Positions 1 to 15,000 of a stretch of DNA of 64,000 nt are shown here, in pieces. A program made the position numbers and the translations under genes. The notes under the pieces are model-generated. The model was not told the DNA's origin, searched no databases, and was given only the letters and a program-made list of their open reading frames with translations. Positions within the stretch are counted from its first letter, which is position 1; every line of letters begins with the position of its first letter. The DNA lies in the NCBI GenBank assembly GCA_047617105.1, contig JBLGCB010000003.1:12149-76148 (forward strand), read 5' to 3'. This stretch comes from JABSOG01 sp047617105 (GTDB lineage: Bacteria; Pseudomonadota; Gammaproteobacteria; Enterobacterales; Alteromonadaceae).

Positions 1-3000
1 CAATGACAGCGCAACCCGTACTGATTGTGTTATCTGCCATGAGTTTTGCCGGTTTACAGCAAATATGCCAAGCGCTTTATGACAACTTATCAGTGGCGGG
101 CCAGGCATCGCTAACGGATATTGCTTACACCCTTTTTCACGGCCGCCAAGTCAAGCGCCACAAAGTGGCTATGGTGGTCAATAATCTAAAGCAGTTAACC
201 GAGCAGCTGCGTTTTTTGTTTACCGCCACCCCACCGCTGGAACAAAATCGTTGGTCGAACCAGCTGATTTATCGCGACCAAGCCAATGCCGATAACCATC
301 ATATCGGTGGCCATGACAGCTTAAAAAGCTTAGCCCATTGCTGGGTCAATGGCGAAAGCATTCAATGGCCCGCACAGCTGCGGGGACAAAGAATCTCTTT
401 GCCGGGATATCCCTTTGATAAACAAACCTACTGGTTAGATGACTTGCTCAGTAATAAAGCGGCCAATAAACACTTACTCAGCCTCGATTTGGCGCGTCCA
501 ACCGCCAGCAATATTGGCCAATATCTGAAACTGGCGTTAGCGCTGCAATTGGGTATTTGTGCAGATGCCATTGATGAAACGGTCCATTTACAAGACTACG
601 GTATTGACTCTTTGTCGGGTATGCGTTTATTGCGCGGGGTGGGCGAGGCATATTCGATTCAAGTACGCAGCAGGGATATGATCCTCTACCCTGATATCAA
701 ATCTTTATCACAACAATTAGCACTGGCAACCCCGTTAGATCACCATGAGACCCTAAACCCAATGGAGCCACCGGGGGTACCAGCACCATTACGTCTGTGC
801 GGTGATTTATCTGAAGGTCAAAAAGGGCTTTGGGTGTTGCAAAAGTCATTACCACAAATGGCAGCGTACAATATCCCCTTATGCTTTGAGATTAAAGGCC
901 CCGTTGATAGCCAGCTGATGGCCCAAGCCATCAATTTGACGCGGTTAAAACACCCTCATTTAAGTGCAAGTTTCAGCTTGGACAATCACTCGCCAGTGCA
1001 ACAGTATCGACAAGACTTGACGCTTACGCTTGAGGTGAGCAACGTTGCTGGACTGAGCACCGAAGACATCATGACCAAAATGGCGGCGTCGGTGCGCCAA
1101 CCGTTTACCTTTGATAATGAATTGCTGATACGTGCCCAATGGTTACAGGGTGCCGATAACCACGCTTATTTACTGATATGTCTACATCACCTAATCTTTG
1201 ATAGCCGTTCATTTCAACCGTTGGTTAAAACATTGTTTGATTATTATCGTTTGTTGCACAATCAAGATGACATCGCCGCCCCCATCGCCAATTCGGTCAG
1301 CTATTTAGATTTCGTTGACTGGCAACAACAAATGCATGATGGTGGACAATGGGACCCGCATTACCAGTACTGGACTGAGGTTTTAGGCGGGCAATTACCG
1401 GTGCTTGAGCTGGCCACCGATCAGCCAAGAAGTACAAGCAAACCTTTTGCTGGCGCCGTTGAATCGCTGGCGGTACCAGCGCCTTTGGCTGGCCAAATCA
1501 AAGCTTTATGTACCATTGAACGGGTTAATCCGTCGACACTTTTCCTCGCTTTGTATAACCTCCTGTTGCATCACTACAGTGGTGCAGATGATATCATTGT
1601 TGGCGTCGCCAATTCTGTTCGACCACAACAACGATTTGATGCGTTAATTGGTTATTTTGTCAATATGATTGCCATACGTAGCCGTGATTTTTCAGCGCGT
1701 TCGCTGATTGAATACCTTGATCAATTGAAATATACCCTCTGTGACGGGGTTGATCATGCCATGTTACCTTTTGCCAAGTTACTACAACATTTGGCCATTG
1801 AACCGAGTATTGAACGTTCGCCAGTTTTTCAGGTCGCTTTTGAATATCAAAATGGCTTAACCGGACAAGATTTACAACAGTTATATGGTGAGTATGATGA
1901 CTTGTTTGCGCTGAAGTTTGTCCAGCAATTGCACCAGCAAGGCGAGTATGAACTGGTATTAGAAGTCAAAGAGGATGCGCAAGGTTATCAGCTTAATTTA
2001 AAGTACAATCCGACCCTATATCAAGCGGCAACGGCCAAGCAAATGCTGGCCCATTTTATTGAATTGAGTCAGGCGGCATTAACCAGCCCCACCACCCCGT
2101 TATCACAACACCAAATAAAGGCCAACAGCCAACAAATCAGCGACCACTGTGCCAAGCCTGATGATCATTACCCTGATAAAACGATGCTTGAACTCATTGA
2201 GCAACAAGTACAACGCACCCCCGAGGCACCAGCGTTATTCGATGGCACAACAACACTGTCTTATCGACAATTAGACAACAACAGCAATCTTCTTGCCTGT
2301 GCCTTATTGTCTCAAGGGCTAACCAACGAAGATATTGTTGCGGTGTGTATTGAGCGCAGCGTCGAGTTGGTTGTCACTTTGCTGGCGGTGCTAAAAGCAG
2401 GTGGGGCATATTTACCACTAACCCCAGAGTTGCCTGAGGCTCGTATTGATTACATGCTTAAGGATTCAGCGGCAACCTTTCTGGTGACAGAATCAACCTT
2501 CAGCGAGACCTTCGCCTATTTTGCAGGGCAGACCATCCACATTGACCAAGATTGGGCTAATATTGAGCAACAGATGCCCGCCCAATTGAATACCTTAAAC
2601 GCGGTTAAATTAGACCAACTGGCTTATGTCATCTATACATCGGGCAGTACGGGCAACCCCAAAGGCGTATTGATTGAACACCTTGCATTGAGTAATTTTA
2701 TGACCAGTATGGCGTCGTTACTGGATGTGCGGGCAAACCACAAGATATTGGCCATGACCACTGTGAGTTTTGATATCGCCAGCTTGGAACTGTTTTTGCC
2801 GTTAATCACCGGCGCGCAATGTGTCATTGCACCCAGTAAAATACTCGGCAATATTGACACGCTCAAGCAGACCATGACCACCACAAAACCCGATTATATT
2901 CAGGCAACCCCATCATTTTGGGCCATGTTGTTGAATAGTGGTTGGACTAATCCTGACCATATCACCCTATTATGTGGCGGTGAACCACTCAGCCACAGTT

Positions 3001-6000
3001 TAAAAGAAAAATTTGATGCCCTTAATGCCACTGTTTACAATCTATATGGCCCGACTGAAACGACCATCTGGTCGAGTGTCACACGCATTGGCCCTGATGA
3101 TGCCATCAATATAGGCCAACCGATTGCCAACACCCAATTTTATATTGTCGATAAAAATCGTCAACTGGTCCCTTTTGGCGTTGCCGGTGAATTGTGTATT
3201 GCAGGTCTTGGTTTGGCCAGAGGCTATTTAAATCAAGCGAAGCTAAGCGCGCAAAAGTTTGTTGACCACACATTTGCAGCAGGCAACACCCAAAGGTTAT
3301 ACCACAGTGGCGATCTTGCTCGTTATCGCAACGACGGTACCATTGAACATTTAGGACGCTTAGATACACAGGTCAAGATCCGTGGCCACCGAGTTGAACT
3401 CGAAGAGATCGAACTTGAAATCACCCGCCATCAGCGCGTTGCTAACTGTGCTGTGATTGCCAAAACACGCCATGAGAGTCAAATACTGGTTGCTTATTAC
3501 ACCCTTAACCCTTCATCTGGACAAGCTGCATTAGTGACTGGCAACGAAAATTTTGCCGCAGTGAACGCCAGCATTTATCGCCAAATAAAAATCACTTTGC
3601 CTGATTACATGATCCCTACTGCCATTATCGCGCTACCAAGCATTCCGTTAACCACCAGTGGTAAAGTTGACCGCAAAACGCTGGCACAAAGGGAGATTGT
3701 GATTCAACGTCGAGGGGATATTGACACTCGTCAGCCTAAGCAACATGCCCTGCTACAACTCGAACAACGTATATCCGTCATTTGGACGCAGTTGCTGGAC
3801 ATTAAAAATATTGCTTTTGATGAAGGTTTTTTTGCCGTTGGTGGTGATTCTGTGTTGGCGGTAGTATTGGCTGAACAGATATCGGCGACTTTTTTCTGCG
3901 GTTTTACCGTCACTCAATTGTTTAAATATGCGACGATAGCGGATATTGCCCTTTATGTTGCCAGTCAAAGTGAGACCGATAAAGTGACAGCGACGGCTGA
4001 TCAAACGGCAAGTGAGGGCCAAAGCCAAGATAACTCAAACCTTGAAGCCAATACAGATAAATCGTCAACCGCTGCTGCCCTTGCTAATAGCATTGCGATT
4101 ATTGGCATGTCTTGTCAATTTCCGGATGCCGATCATCATCAAGTATTCTGGGATAATATTTTGGCAGGCAAAGACAGTGGCCGGTTTTTCACTAAAGACC
4201 AGTTACGCCAATTAAATGTGGCCCCAGAACAGTTTAATCACCCTGATTTTGTCCCAGTTCAACGCGCTATCGAAGGCAAAGCGCTATTTGATCCAGAGTT
4301 TTTTAATATCTCGCCACGCAATGCAATGTTGATGGATCCACAATTCAGAATGTTACTGATGCATTCACACAAAGCCATCGAAGATGCGGGATATGTCACC
4401 AGCGACATTGGCAATACCAGTGTATTTATGTCGGCAAGTCACAGTGATTATCATCAGCTGGTCGATGACGCCAATCTTATTGCTCAAGCTGATGAATATA
4501 CCGCGTGGATGTTTCGTCAAGGCGGTTCGATTCCCACCATGATTTCACATCAATTGGGTCTGACCGGACAAAGCCTATTTATTCATACCAATTGTTCGTC
4601 TTCTCTGGCCTGCATTAATGCCGGATATCAAAGTCTGTTATTAAAGCAAACCGATTACGCCTTGGTTGGGGCATCAACAATCTTGCCGGACAGCACCCCA
4701 GGTTACCTGCATAAGCCAGGTTTAAACCTCTCCAGTGATGGTTATTGCCGAACCTTTGACGCCAAAGCTGATGGCATGGTGCCGGGTGAAGGTAGTGCAG
4801 TATTATTATTAAAACGCGCGACAGAAGCTGTCGCAGATGGCGATCATATATATGCCCATATCCGCGGCATAGGCATTAACAATGACGGTAAGCAAAAAGC
4901 AGGTTTTTTTGCCCCCAGCGTCAAAGGGCAATCAGCGGCAATCAACCAAGCCATTGCAACAGCCCAAGTCAGTCCAGCGTCAGTTCACTATATAGAAGCG
5001 CATGGCACAGGCACAAAATTAGGTGATCCGATTGAGATTCAAGCACTGTGTGACAGTTATCAAAGCGATGATTTAACCAGCCAGTATTGCGCCATTGGTT
5101 CTGTAAAACCCAATATTGGTCATTTGGACACCGCTGCTGGTCTCGCTGGTTGCATCAAGGTGGCTTTGAGTTTGTATCATAAAATATTGCCGCCATCGAT
5201 CAATTATGATTCTGCAAACCCTGAGATAGATTTTGAAAATTCGCCATTTTATGTCAATACCAAACCACAACATTGGGACGACAAAGACCATCCCAGAAGA
5301 GCAGGTATCAGTGCATTTGGTATTGGTGGCACCAATGTACATGCCATTTTGGAGGAGCCTTCACCCCAGCATCATGTGGCGTTAAGCGCTCATCGCCACC
5401 CTGTGCTGATGGTGGTGTCAGCTAAAAATCAGCAACGTCTGCGGGATTATATTGGCTCTCTTATTCGTTACCTCAATTCAGGTAACCCTGCGATGCCACA
5501 GGCCCAGTGGTTACAGCAATTAGCTTATACGCTGCAATGTGGCCGTGAAGCTATGGCCGTTCGAGTCGCTTTTTTGACCCAAAGTGTGGCGGCTTTAACC
5601 GCAGATTTGAGTCAGTTTTTAATTCAAATGAAAGAGACCCAAAGCTGTTATTACTTGAGCGATGATCAGCCAGCCATTAATAGAAATCTATTCGATGATG
5701 ATGACAGCGATGAACTGATTAGCCGTTGGCTCAATAAACATCAATTAGAAAAGCTGGCGCATGTCTGGGTCAGTGGTTCTACAGTGACTTGGCAGCAGTT
5801 ATATCAAGGTCATAAACCCGGTCGCATCAGTGCACCTACCTACCCTTTTGCTCAGGAAGTCTATTGGCCAAAACCTGACAAGCCAGCGGTCAATCATGGG
5901 TTGGACACCGTGCCGCCATTGTTGCATAAAAACATTTCGGGTTTTGGTTATCAGGCTTACCAAAGCCATTTTGATGGCCACGAATTTTTTCTCAACGATC

Positions 6001-9000
6001 ACCAAATAAAAGCCCAGCAGGGGCGCAATCATAAAGTCTTACCCGCTGTGGTTTACTTAGAAATGTTAAGGGCTGCGATTGTCCAATCACTGAACCCGTC
6101 GCTAACCCTATCACACCACCAATCACCACAGCCCTCAATCGTGTTAGCGCAGATTCAATGGGTCCAACCAGCCATTGTCAGTGCCGCTGGTTTAACCCTT
6201 GAAGTGAAACTGCAAAGCCATGGTGCCATATCGGCTGATCAAGCGGTTAGCAATGTTCAATTTACCATAAGTACCATTAAAGACGGTGAACACCAACCTT
6301 GCTGTATCGGTCAGGCCAATGTCGGCGGTCCAGCAAGATCAGCGAAAATGGCGTTAAACCGCTTAAAAGCAAGCTTGTGTGAACATCCAGTCAATGATAT
6401 TTACCGCCGTTTTAATGCGCTCGGTATCGAATTTGGAACCTCGCATCAGACCATACAACAGATGTTTGTCCACCGACCACAAACCCGGCATACCGAGGTA
6501 CTTGCCAATATCGTGATGCCTGAATCAGTACGTCAACAACATCAACGTTACTCCCTTCATCCGAGCATGTTAGATGGCGCGCTACAGGCTTGTATGGGTT
6601 TACTATTACCGGCGGATGAACAGTCACAATCCAGTGACAATATGCCATTAAGTTTGCCTTCTTCGATGGCCGCATTGGAAATTTTCGACTGCCTTTGCAG
6701 CCACAATATGTGGGCTTGGGTGCGATTTGCCGACAGCGATGTCGATAGCGTCGAACCATTAACAAAAATCAACATTGATTTATGCGATGAGCACGGCAAT
6801 ATGGTGGTCAAATTTAAACAATTTGTCGCCCGTCAAACCCAGCCCGAACACCACAATGAGGCAAAACAACGGCCAATATCTGGCCACAACCAAGGGTTAG
6901 AAAACCAACTCTGTGGTCATGTTCTTTTTAAACCCGTGTGGCAAACAGCAGCAAATCATCGTCACACGTTAGGGCAATCTAACAATGCCTCCGATGCCAA
7001 TCCATTGATCATAGACTTAACCAATCAGTGGGGACCAGAACTGGCAGCATTGAAGCTCAATAGATCGACCATAATTACAGAAACCTTGAGGTTAGGTGCT
7101 CAGTTGGCGGACTATTTACAGTCTTCATCCGGTCGGGTTCGGGTGCTGTGGTTGGCCGCCAAAGTACCAGCAAAAGTACCGCCAAATGATGGCGACGATT
7201 GGGCGGTACAGCAGTTATTTGATTTTAGTAAAATGCTGCTTACCCAGCCACAACAAAACCAAAAGTTAGCGTTAACGGTGGTGACCACTCATGCTATGTT
7301 GGTAAGGGAAAATGACCGTCTTCAACCTGATAATGCCGCCCTACAAGGGTTGCTAGCATCGTTAAGCGCAGAATATCCTTATTGGACCATTCGAATGTTA
7401 GATCTTGAAGCGCCCATTGCCGCCAACTCTACGGTTGAGTTGCCAACAATGCCGATGATGTTTATGGCTGCGGCCTCACCAGCGCATTTTACCCTGCAAG
7501 CCAAACGCGCCGGACAGTGGTTTACCCGCAGATTATTGCCCATCGAATCCAACAATTTGACCACGACCATCTATAAGCAACAAGGCGTGTACGTCATTAT
7601 CGGCGGTGCCGGTGGTTTGGGACGGATTTGGAGCAAAGACGTGATGATGAAGGTCGCAGGCCAAATTGTCTGGCTTGGTCGTCGTGAACCTGATCAGCAA
7701 ATACGCGATTGGCTCCATCAGCTATCTGCTTTTGGCCCGACTCCGGTATATATTCGCGCCGATGCCCGCGTTGCACAAGACGTTAAGCTGGCCTTAGACC
7801 ATATCCATCAACAATTTGGACCAGTCACAGGTGTGGTACATGCGGCCCTTGAGCTTGATGATCAAAGTTTTGCCAACATGTCAAAACAACAATTCAGCTC
7901 GGTATTACAGGCCAAGACACAAACCATTCGCCAAATCAGCACAGTGTTTGCGCATGAACCACTGGATTTTTTATTGATTTTTTCATCAATGATCAGCTTT
8001 GGCCAATCTGCCGGACAAGCCAACTATGCCGCTGGCTGTAGTTATATTGATAGCTTTGTTCAGCAACTCAATCAAGCCTGGCCTTGTGCGGTAAAACTGA
8101 TCCACTGGGGATATTGGGGCAGCACCGGCTCTGTCTCTGGGGCAAACTATCTCAAACGTATGCAAAGCAATGGCATTGATTCAATCGAACCAGTAAAGGC
8201 GATGCAGGTGCTTGAGCAATTACTCAGCGATAAAGATGATCAGCTGGCGTATATTCACCTGTCGAATGTCAAACTACTCGATCAGGGCACGCTCAGCAAT
8301 ATCTGTGAGGATGAAATGCGCTGTATATTGCCCTGTGCACAGGTTGAAGGTGAGGTCACCGTCACTGCACCCAAAGATATCCGAGTCAATTCAGCCGCAC
8401 TGAAGAAGTTTAATCAATGGCAAAATGATTTAGTCACCACCCACTACCAAAGTGATCGCAACACGCTGGCACTGGCCATTGTTTGGCAGCAATTAAATCG
8501 CCTCAACTTGATTGATTCGCCTGACAATATTGTTGCGCCGTATCAATTATGGCTTAAACAAAGTTTGCGTTATTTCACCACCACACCGATATCCACCAGC
8601 CTCGATGCCCTTACTGAACTATGGACAAAATGGCATCAGGCACGTACCCAATGGGATCATATCGAAGGTGCCAAAGCCGAACTGGATTTGCTACAACACT
8701 GTTTAACGGGTTTACCCGCAATATTGACGCAACAACAAACCGCTCAAGATGTCATCTTTGCCCAGGGCTCGATGGATTTTGTCTCCCCGCTCTATTACTT
8801 TAATCCGGTGGCAGATTTCTTTAACGAAGTGTTGTGTGACGAACTGATGGCGACCATCGGCTTAACGATTAACAATCAGCGTACGGTGAGAATATTAGAA
8901 GTGGGTGCCGGTACTGGTGCTACCAGCGCGGTATTATTAGCCAAGTTAGCGCCTTTTTCTCAGCATATTGAACAATATTGTTACAGTGATATCTCAAAAG

Positions 9001-12000
9001 CGTTTCTGATTCATGGTGAAAAACGTTTTGCCAATCAATATCACTTTTTCCACACTGAACTATTTGATATTCAACAACCGATTGAGCAACAGGCCATCGA
9101 TTACGCCAGCTATGATATTGTTATTGCGACCAACGTACTGCACGCGACACCGAATATCAGAAACAGTTTACGCCATATCAAAGCGGCGATGCGCCGCGAT
9201 GGCCAACTGTTTATCAATGAAATAAGTCAGCAATCTGTGTATTCACACCTGACTTTTGGCTTGCTTGAAGGTTGGTGGCAATTCGACGATCACCGTTTAT
9301 CCGGGTCTCCGGCACTGGATAGTCAGATGTGGCAACAGGCCCTCGGTGATGAAGGTTTTACGGTCTGTGGCATCAGCGATAAGAACACCTGTGCCTTTGG
9401 CCATCAGATTATTGTCGCACAAAGTAATGGTCACATTCGCAAACACCGCTTACCCAGTGTGGCCGCTCAACAAACACAAACACAAACACAACCAGAGCCA
9501 CCATTAAGCGCTGCTCATCATGCTGACTCAGTGATGAGCCAGCTCCAGCAGTTAATTGTCGAGGCGGTGTCTGAAGTCTCGAAAACACCGATCAACAAAG
9601 TCACCGTGCATAAGAATTTTGCCCATTATGGCATTGATTCCATTCTGCAAATTGATTTTATTCATCGACTCGAAGTTTTTGCCGGTTCAATACCCAATAC
9701 CATTATCTTTGAATACAGCACAATCCCAGAGTTAGTGGATTATTTGATGGCCAACCATGGCGATAAAATAACCGCATATTTCACCGATATGCCCCAGCTG
9801 CACAACGACATAACTGATGCAGATAGCCCATACGCAGCGCCTGAGCATGAAAAGCAACCACCAACACTCAATGCGCAACCGGACAACACCACGCTGGATA
9901 TTGCCATCATTGGTCTAGCGGGACGTTATCCCGGTGCCAATTCACCCGAGCAATTGTGGCAGGTATTACAAGACGGCGAAAACTGTATTGCTAGCGTTGA
10001 TCATACCCATTGGCCACACCTTGGGCCTACTCATGATCAAGGCCAGCGTTATTATGGCGGATTTTTGGACCAAACCGATCGCTTTGATTGTCAATTGTTT
10101 GGTATCACACCATCGCGTGCCCAAAAAATGCCGCCGGAAGTGCGCTTATTTTTAGAAACCGCATGGCAAACTTTTGCAAGTGCCGGATATTCTCGTCAGG
10201 CTTTAGACCAGATTCAAAACCGTCAAGCTGGTGGCGTGGGAGTATTTGTTGGTGCCATGTACGACCAATATGCCACGCTCCACCCTTTGCAGCATGAAGC
10301 AACGGTGAACAGTAATGCCACCCACTGGCAAATTGCCAATCAGGTCTCTCACTTTTTTGATTTACGCGGACCAAGTTTGGTCGTTGACACCGCTTGCTCC
10401 GGTTCACTCACGGCTATCCATCTGGCCTGTGAGAGTCTGGCGCAAAATAGTTGTGTGATGGCGTTGGCTGGTGGCGTTAATTTAACCTTGACCCCCTCTA
10501 AATTTGAATCACTGAAACGCGCTGGTTTTCTTGGCTCAGGGGTTTTGAGTAAGAGTTTTGGCGATAGCGATGGTATGCTGCCCGGAGAAGGCGTTGGTGC
10601 GGTATTGCTAAAACCGTGGTCTTTGGCGATGACCGACCATGATAATATTCTGGCCACCATTAAAAGTAGCTATATCAATCACAGTGGGGGTCGCCAAGCG
10701 TTTACCGCACCGGATCCGGTTCGCCAAGCGCAATTGGTGGTTGAATCAATCAGACGAAGCAAAGTCAATGTCACTCACATTGGTTATGTTGAATCGGCGG
10801 CCAATGGTTCATCGTTGGGTGATCCGATTGAGATGGTGGCATTGAAAAAAGCCTTCGCAACGCTGACGGATAAGCAACATTATTGTGCTTTGGGTGCCAT
10901 CAAATCTAATATTGGCCATCTTGAAGCGGCATCTGGCATATCTCAGTTAACCAAAATGATATTGCAATTGCAGCATAAAACCCTAGTGCCTACGCTCAAT
11001 GCGGTGCCTTTGAACCCCAAGATCAAACTTGAAAACTCGCCATTTAAAATACAGGATTCGCTCACCCCTTGGCGTCCAATGCTGGCGGGTAACCCCTTGT
11101 GTGGTCTTATTAACGCTTTTGGTGCTGGCGGCTCTTATGCCAACCTTATTGTTGAGGAGCATCAGCAACCGCTGACACACCACAGCACAGATAAACCGCA
11201 CCGTTTTGATAACATGCTGGTGTTATCAGCGACGTCATCCTATAGCTTACGCCAAAGCAGCCAATTGTTGTGTGACTATATCGCCGACCATGAGCAAGCG
11301 CGATTGACCGATATAGCCTCGACACTGCAATATAACAATCAAAGTCTTGACCATCGTTTGGTGATTATGGTTGATACCAGAGACAATACCCTGCAACGAT
11401 TGCAAGCTTTTATCGCATCCAGCGACGAAAATGCCAGCACTGCTGAGGGGATTTATTATTCACTTTGGCTCAGTCATCGCGATGATAATGGCATTGGTTC
11501 TGGGCAAGATGAGCAGCAATGTCAGCGCGCCATCACCGCACAAGATATTGACAAAGTAGCACGGTTTTGGGTTGGCGGCATGGCTGTCGACTTTACCGCA
11601 GCCACAGGGGTGATGAGAAATGCCTGCATTGGTGCGCTGCCTGCCACTTTAAATCCTTATGTCTTTGATCATCGTCAGGGCTATTCACACGCCAACACCG
11701 TGACCGAATCCGCTGCCATAACAGATACCATTCATTATTGTTATGACGAAGATTTTTTACGTGATCATACTTTGCATGGTGAGCAAGTAGTGCTGGGATT
11801 TGCCCATGCCAGTTTCGCCATCAGCCATTATTTTCAGACCATGCAATGTGAGGCATTAACCATCAGCAAGTTGACTTTTGTTCAGCCTGTGACGGTCGCA
11901 GAAAACCAAACCATTGCGGTGCAAATTCATCGTCATGAAGGGTCTGAGCCACAGCGATTTTCGGTTGATTATGGCCGCTTAGGCGCGACCCAACCGCTGG

Positions 12001-15000
12001 CCACCGCTGCGCAGGGCAACGTATCACCGTCAGTGGTGGTTGATCAGCAGTTGGATATTGAACAGTTATTGCAACATAGTCAGCAAATCACCAATCTTGA
12101 TGGCATGTACGCCACTATCCCCGCCATTGAATTAGGCCAAAGTTTCAAAACGGTGGTGGCACAATATCGCTGTGAACAGGGGATTCTGGCCAAAGTGCGT
12201 TTACCAGATAAGTTGAAATTAGATCAACGTTTTCAACATATTCATCCGCTAGTGATTAATAGCGCTTTTTTGGCGGCGTCATCATTACTGCAAGATATCA
12301 TCACCGATGATAGTAGCTATATTCCTTTTTCGATTAAAAATATTTATTGCACCAAGGTTAAGGATATCGGCGTTTTTGATGATTGCTGGGTCTACACCCG
12401 TCTAGAGAGTCATAATGACGAACTCATTATCTTAACCGCACAAATCATCAGCCAAAACCACCAAGTCTTGGCAACTTTAGACCATTGCGCGTTAAAAAAA
12501 CTCCCCACACGCCAGCAAACGGACAGAAAAAACACCGTCAGCCCATCGTCGATACCCACATCAGGCCAACCTGTTGCACCACATTCTTCCCTAGTGATGC
12601 GCCTTAAACATTACGTGCTGAAGACCATTGAGCAAACAGCTGCGATGCAATTGCCATTAAAAGACACAGCGGCAAACCTGATGGCGCTGGGGCTGGACTC
12701 GGCAGCCTTGATTGCGCTGACAACCCAGATTGGCCAAGACAGCGATATTGATATTGACGCCACCTTGTTGTTTGAATTCCCCAGTATTGATGAATTGGCG
12801 TTACATTTGTCATCACAATATGGTGATGTTTTTACCACCTTGCTTGGCATCGACCACCAGGCCATAACGCCGCTGGCTGATGAGCAACAGGCCGTGCTAG
12901 CTATAACCACTGACCATGACAACGCAGATTCAACGATTACCGCTATCACCGATATCGCGGTAATTGGCATGGATGGTCAATTTGCTCAGTCAGCCACACT
13001 CGAACAATTTTGGCAGCATATTCGAGATGGAAAAAACTTAGTCACAGAAGTGCCATTAGATCACTGGGATATTGAACCCTGGTTTGACGCCAGTGCGGGC
13101 GATGAAGACCAAAGCTGTAGCAAATGGGGCAGTTTTTTGACCGATGTTGATAAGTTTGATGCCGAATTTTTTAATATCTCACCAAGAGAAGCCAAATGGA
13201 TGGATCCACAAAACCGCCTGATGATGCAAAGTGTCTATTGTACAGCTCAGGATGCCGGTGTTGTCGAGCATCTCAGAGGCAGCAATACCGGTGTTTTTGT
13301 CGGTATTTGTTTCGACGATTACGCGCAAAAGATAGAAGAATTGAATTTACCATTAGACCCCTATACTGGCACTGGAAAAAGTGGAATTACCGCTAATCGA
13401 ATTTCTTTTTATTTTGACCTTAAAGGACCAAGCATGGTGGTTAATACCGCTTGTTCCTCATCATTGGTGGCGCTGCATTATGCCGTTCAGGCATTACGTA
13501 ACAAAGAGTGCTCTATGGCTTTTGTCGGCGGTGCCAATTTATTATTGAGCTCCATGCACTACCGCTACTTTTCCAAATTAGGCGCTTTATCTCCCACTGG
13601 ACAATGCCACACTTTTGATAGCCGTGCCGATGGTTATGTGCCCGCCGAGTCAGTATCGAGCATCCTATTAAAACCTTTGCAGCAAGCACAACTTCATGGC
13701 GATCCGATCCACGCAGTCATCAAGGGTTCAGCTTTTTCCCATGGCGGTTATACGCCGTCATTAACCGCCCCCAGTGTTGAAGGTGAAGCACAAGTGATTG
13801 TCAAAGCATGGCACGATGCGGGTATTGATCCACAAACCCTAGGTTATATTGAAGCGCATGGCACAGGCACAAAGCTTGGTGATCCAATTGAGATAAACGC
13901 GCTGAAAAAAGCGTTTTCGATGGCCAGTAAACAGCCACTGAGGGCAAAAACCTGTGCCATCGGATCGGTGAAGGCCAATATTGGTCATACCGAAGGTGCC
14001 GCTGGCATTACTGGTTTGTTGAAAACCATATTGCAATTAAAAAATCGACAAATAACCCCGTTAGCCCAACTGGATCAACTCAATCCACAGCTAAAATTAG
14101 ACGATTCACCCTTGTATATTAATCGCCAACTGATTGACTGGCACAGTGAAGGCCCAAGACGTGCTGGTGTCAGCTCATTTGGTTTTTCTGGTGCCAATGC
14201 CCATGTCGTGGTTGAAGAATATATTCACCGTCAAACCATCGACCCCCAACACAGTGGCCCGTATCTTTTTATTGCCTCTGCGAAAAGCGCCTATAGCCTG
14301 CTCAGATGGGCCAGCAAGCTCCTTGAGTTCATCCACCAGCAACAACATCGCAAAGACGATGAAGCCGAAAATTTTCTCGCCAATCTGGCTTACACCCTCC
14401 AATTTGGCCGCGAAAACCTATCGCAACGGTTTGGCTTTATGTTTAATAACCGCGCCGAATTGATTGCCCATATAACTCAGTTTATTGAGACCAAGGGGGC
14501 CTGTGATGAAACGGTATTGACCAATATCGATGCACCGGCCATCGAACCCCAGCAGGAGATTGATCAAGGGGTGGCTGAATTATCCTATCAAGCGCTATTG
14601 CCGCTGTGGGTTAAAGGAAAGTCGATCCGATGGTCAGACGTAAGGCAACAACTTGATGGCGCAATGATTCACCTACCAAGTTACTGTTTTGAGCAACAGA
14701 GCCACTGGATTGTTGACTTGAATCACACTGATTTATCCACGCTGGCACCATCCACACCCACAACGGCAAAACTGCATCATCTGCTGCCCGTTTGGCAACC
14801 CATCGTGATGCCAACCACTGAGCTGACACCACACTTAAACGCAGATACCTTATTGGTCACTTTAAATGAATCAAGCCAACCCTGGGCCAACAATAACGTC
14901 GGTGCCAACGTGCAACAGGTGTGTTATCAAAACACCGCGCAACTGAACACGTTATTGGCACGCCAGTGGCGGCGATTTATTGTCTTGGCAGACGGCTACA

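Noticed and set aside
11740..12500. Second DH as an active dehydratase
   Set aside because: Catalytic Asp is Asn and there is no KR in the module to make a beta-hydroxyl substrate; isomerase-like function fits better.
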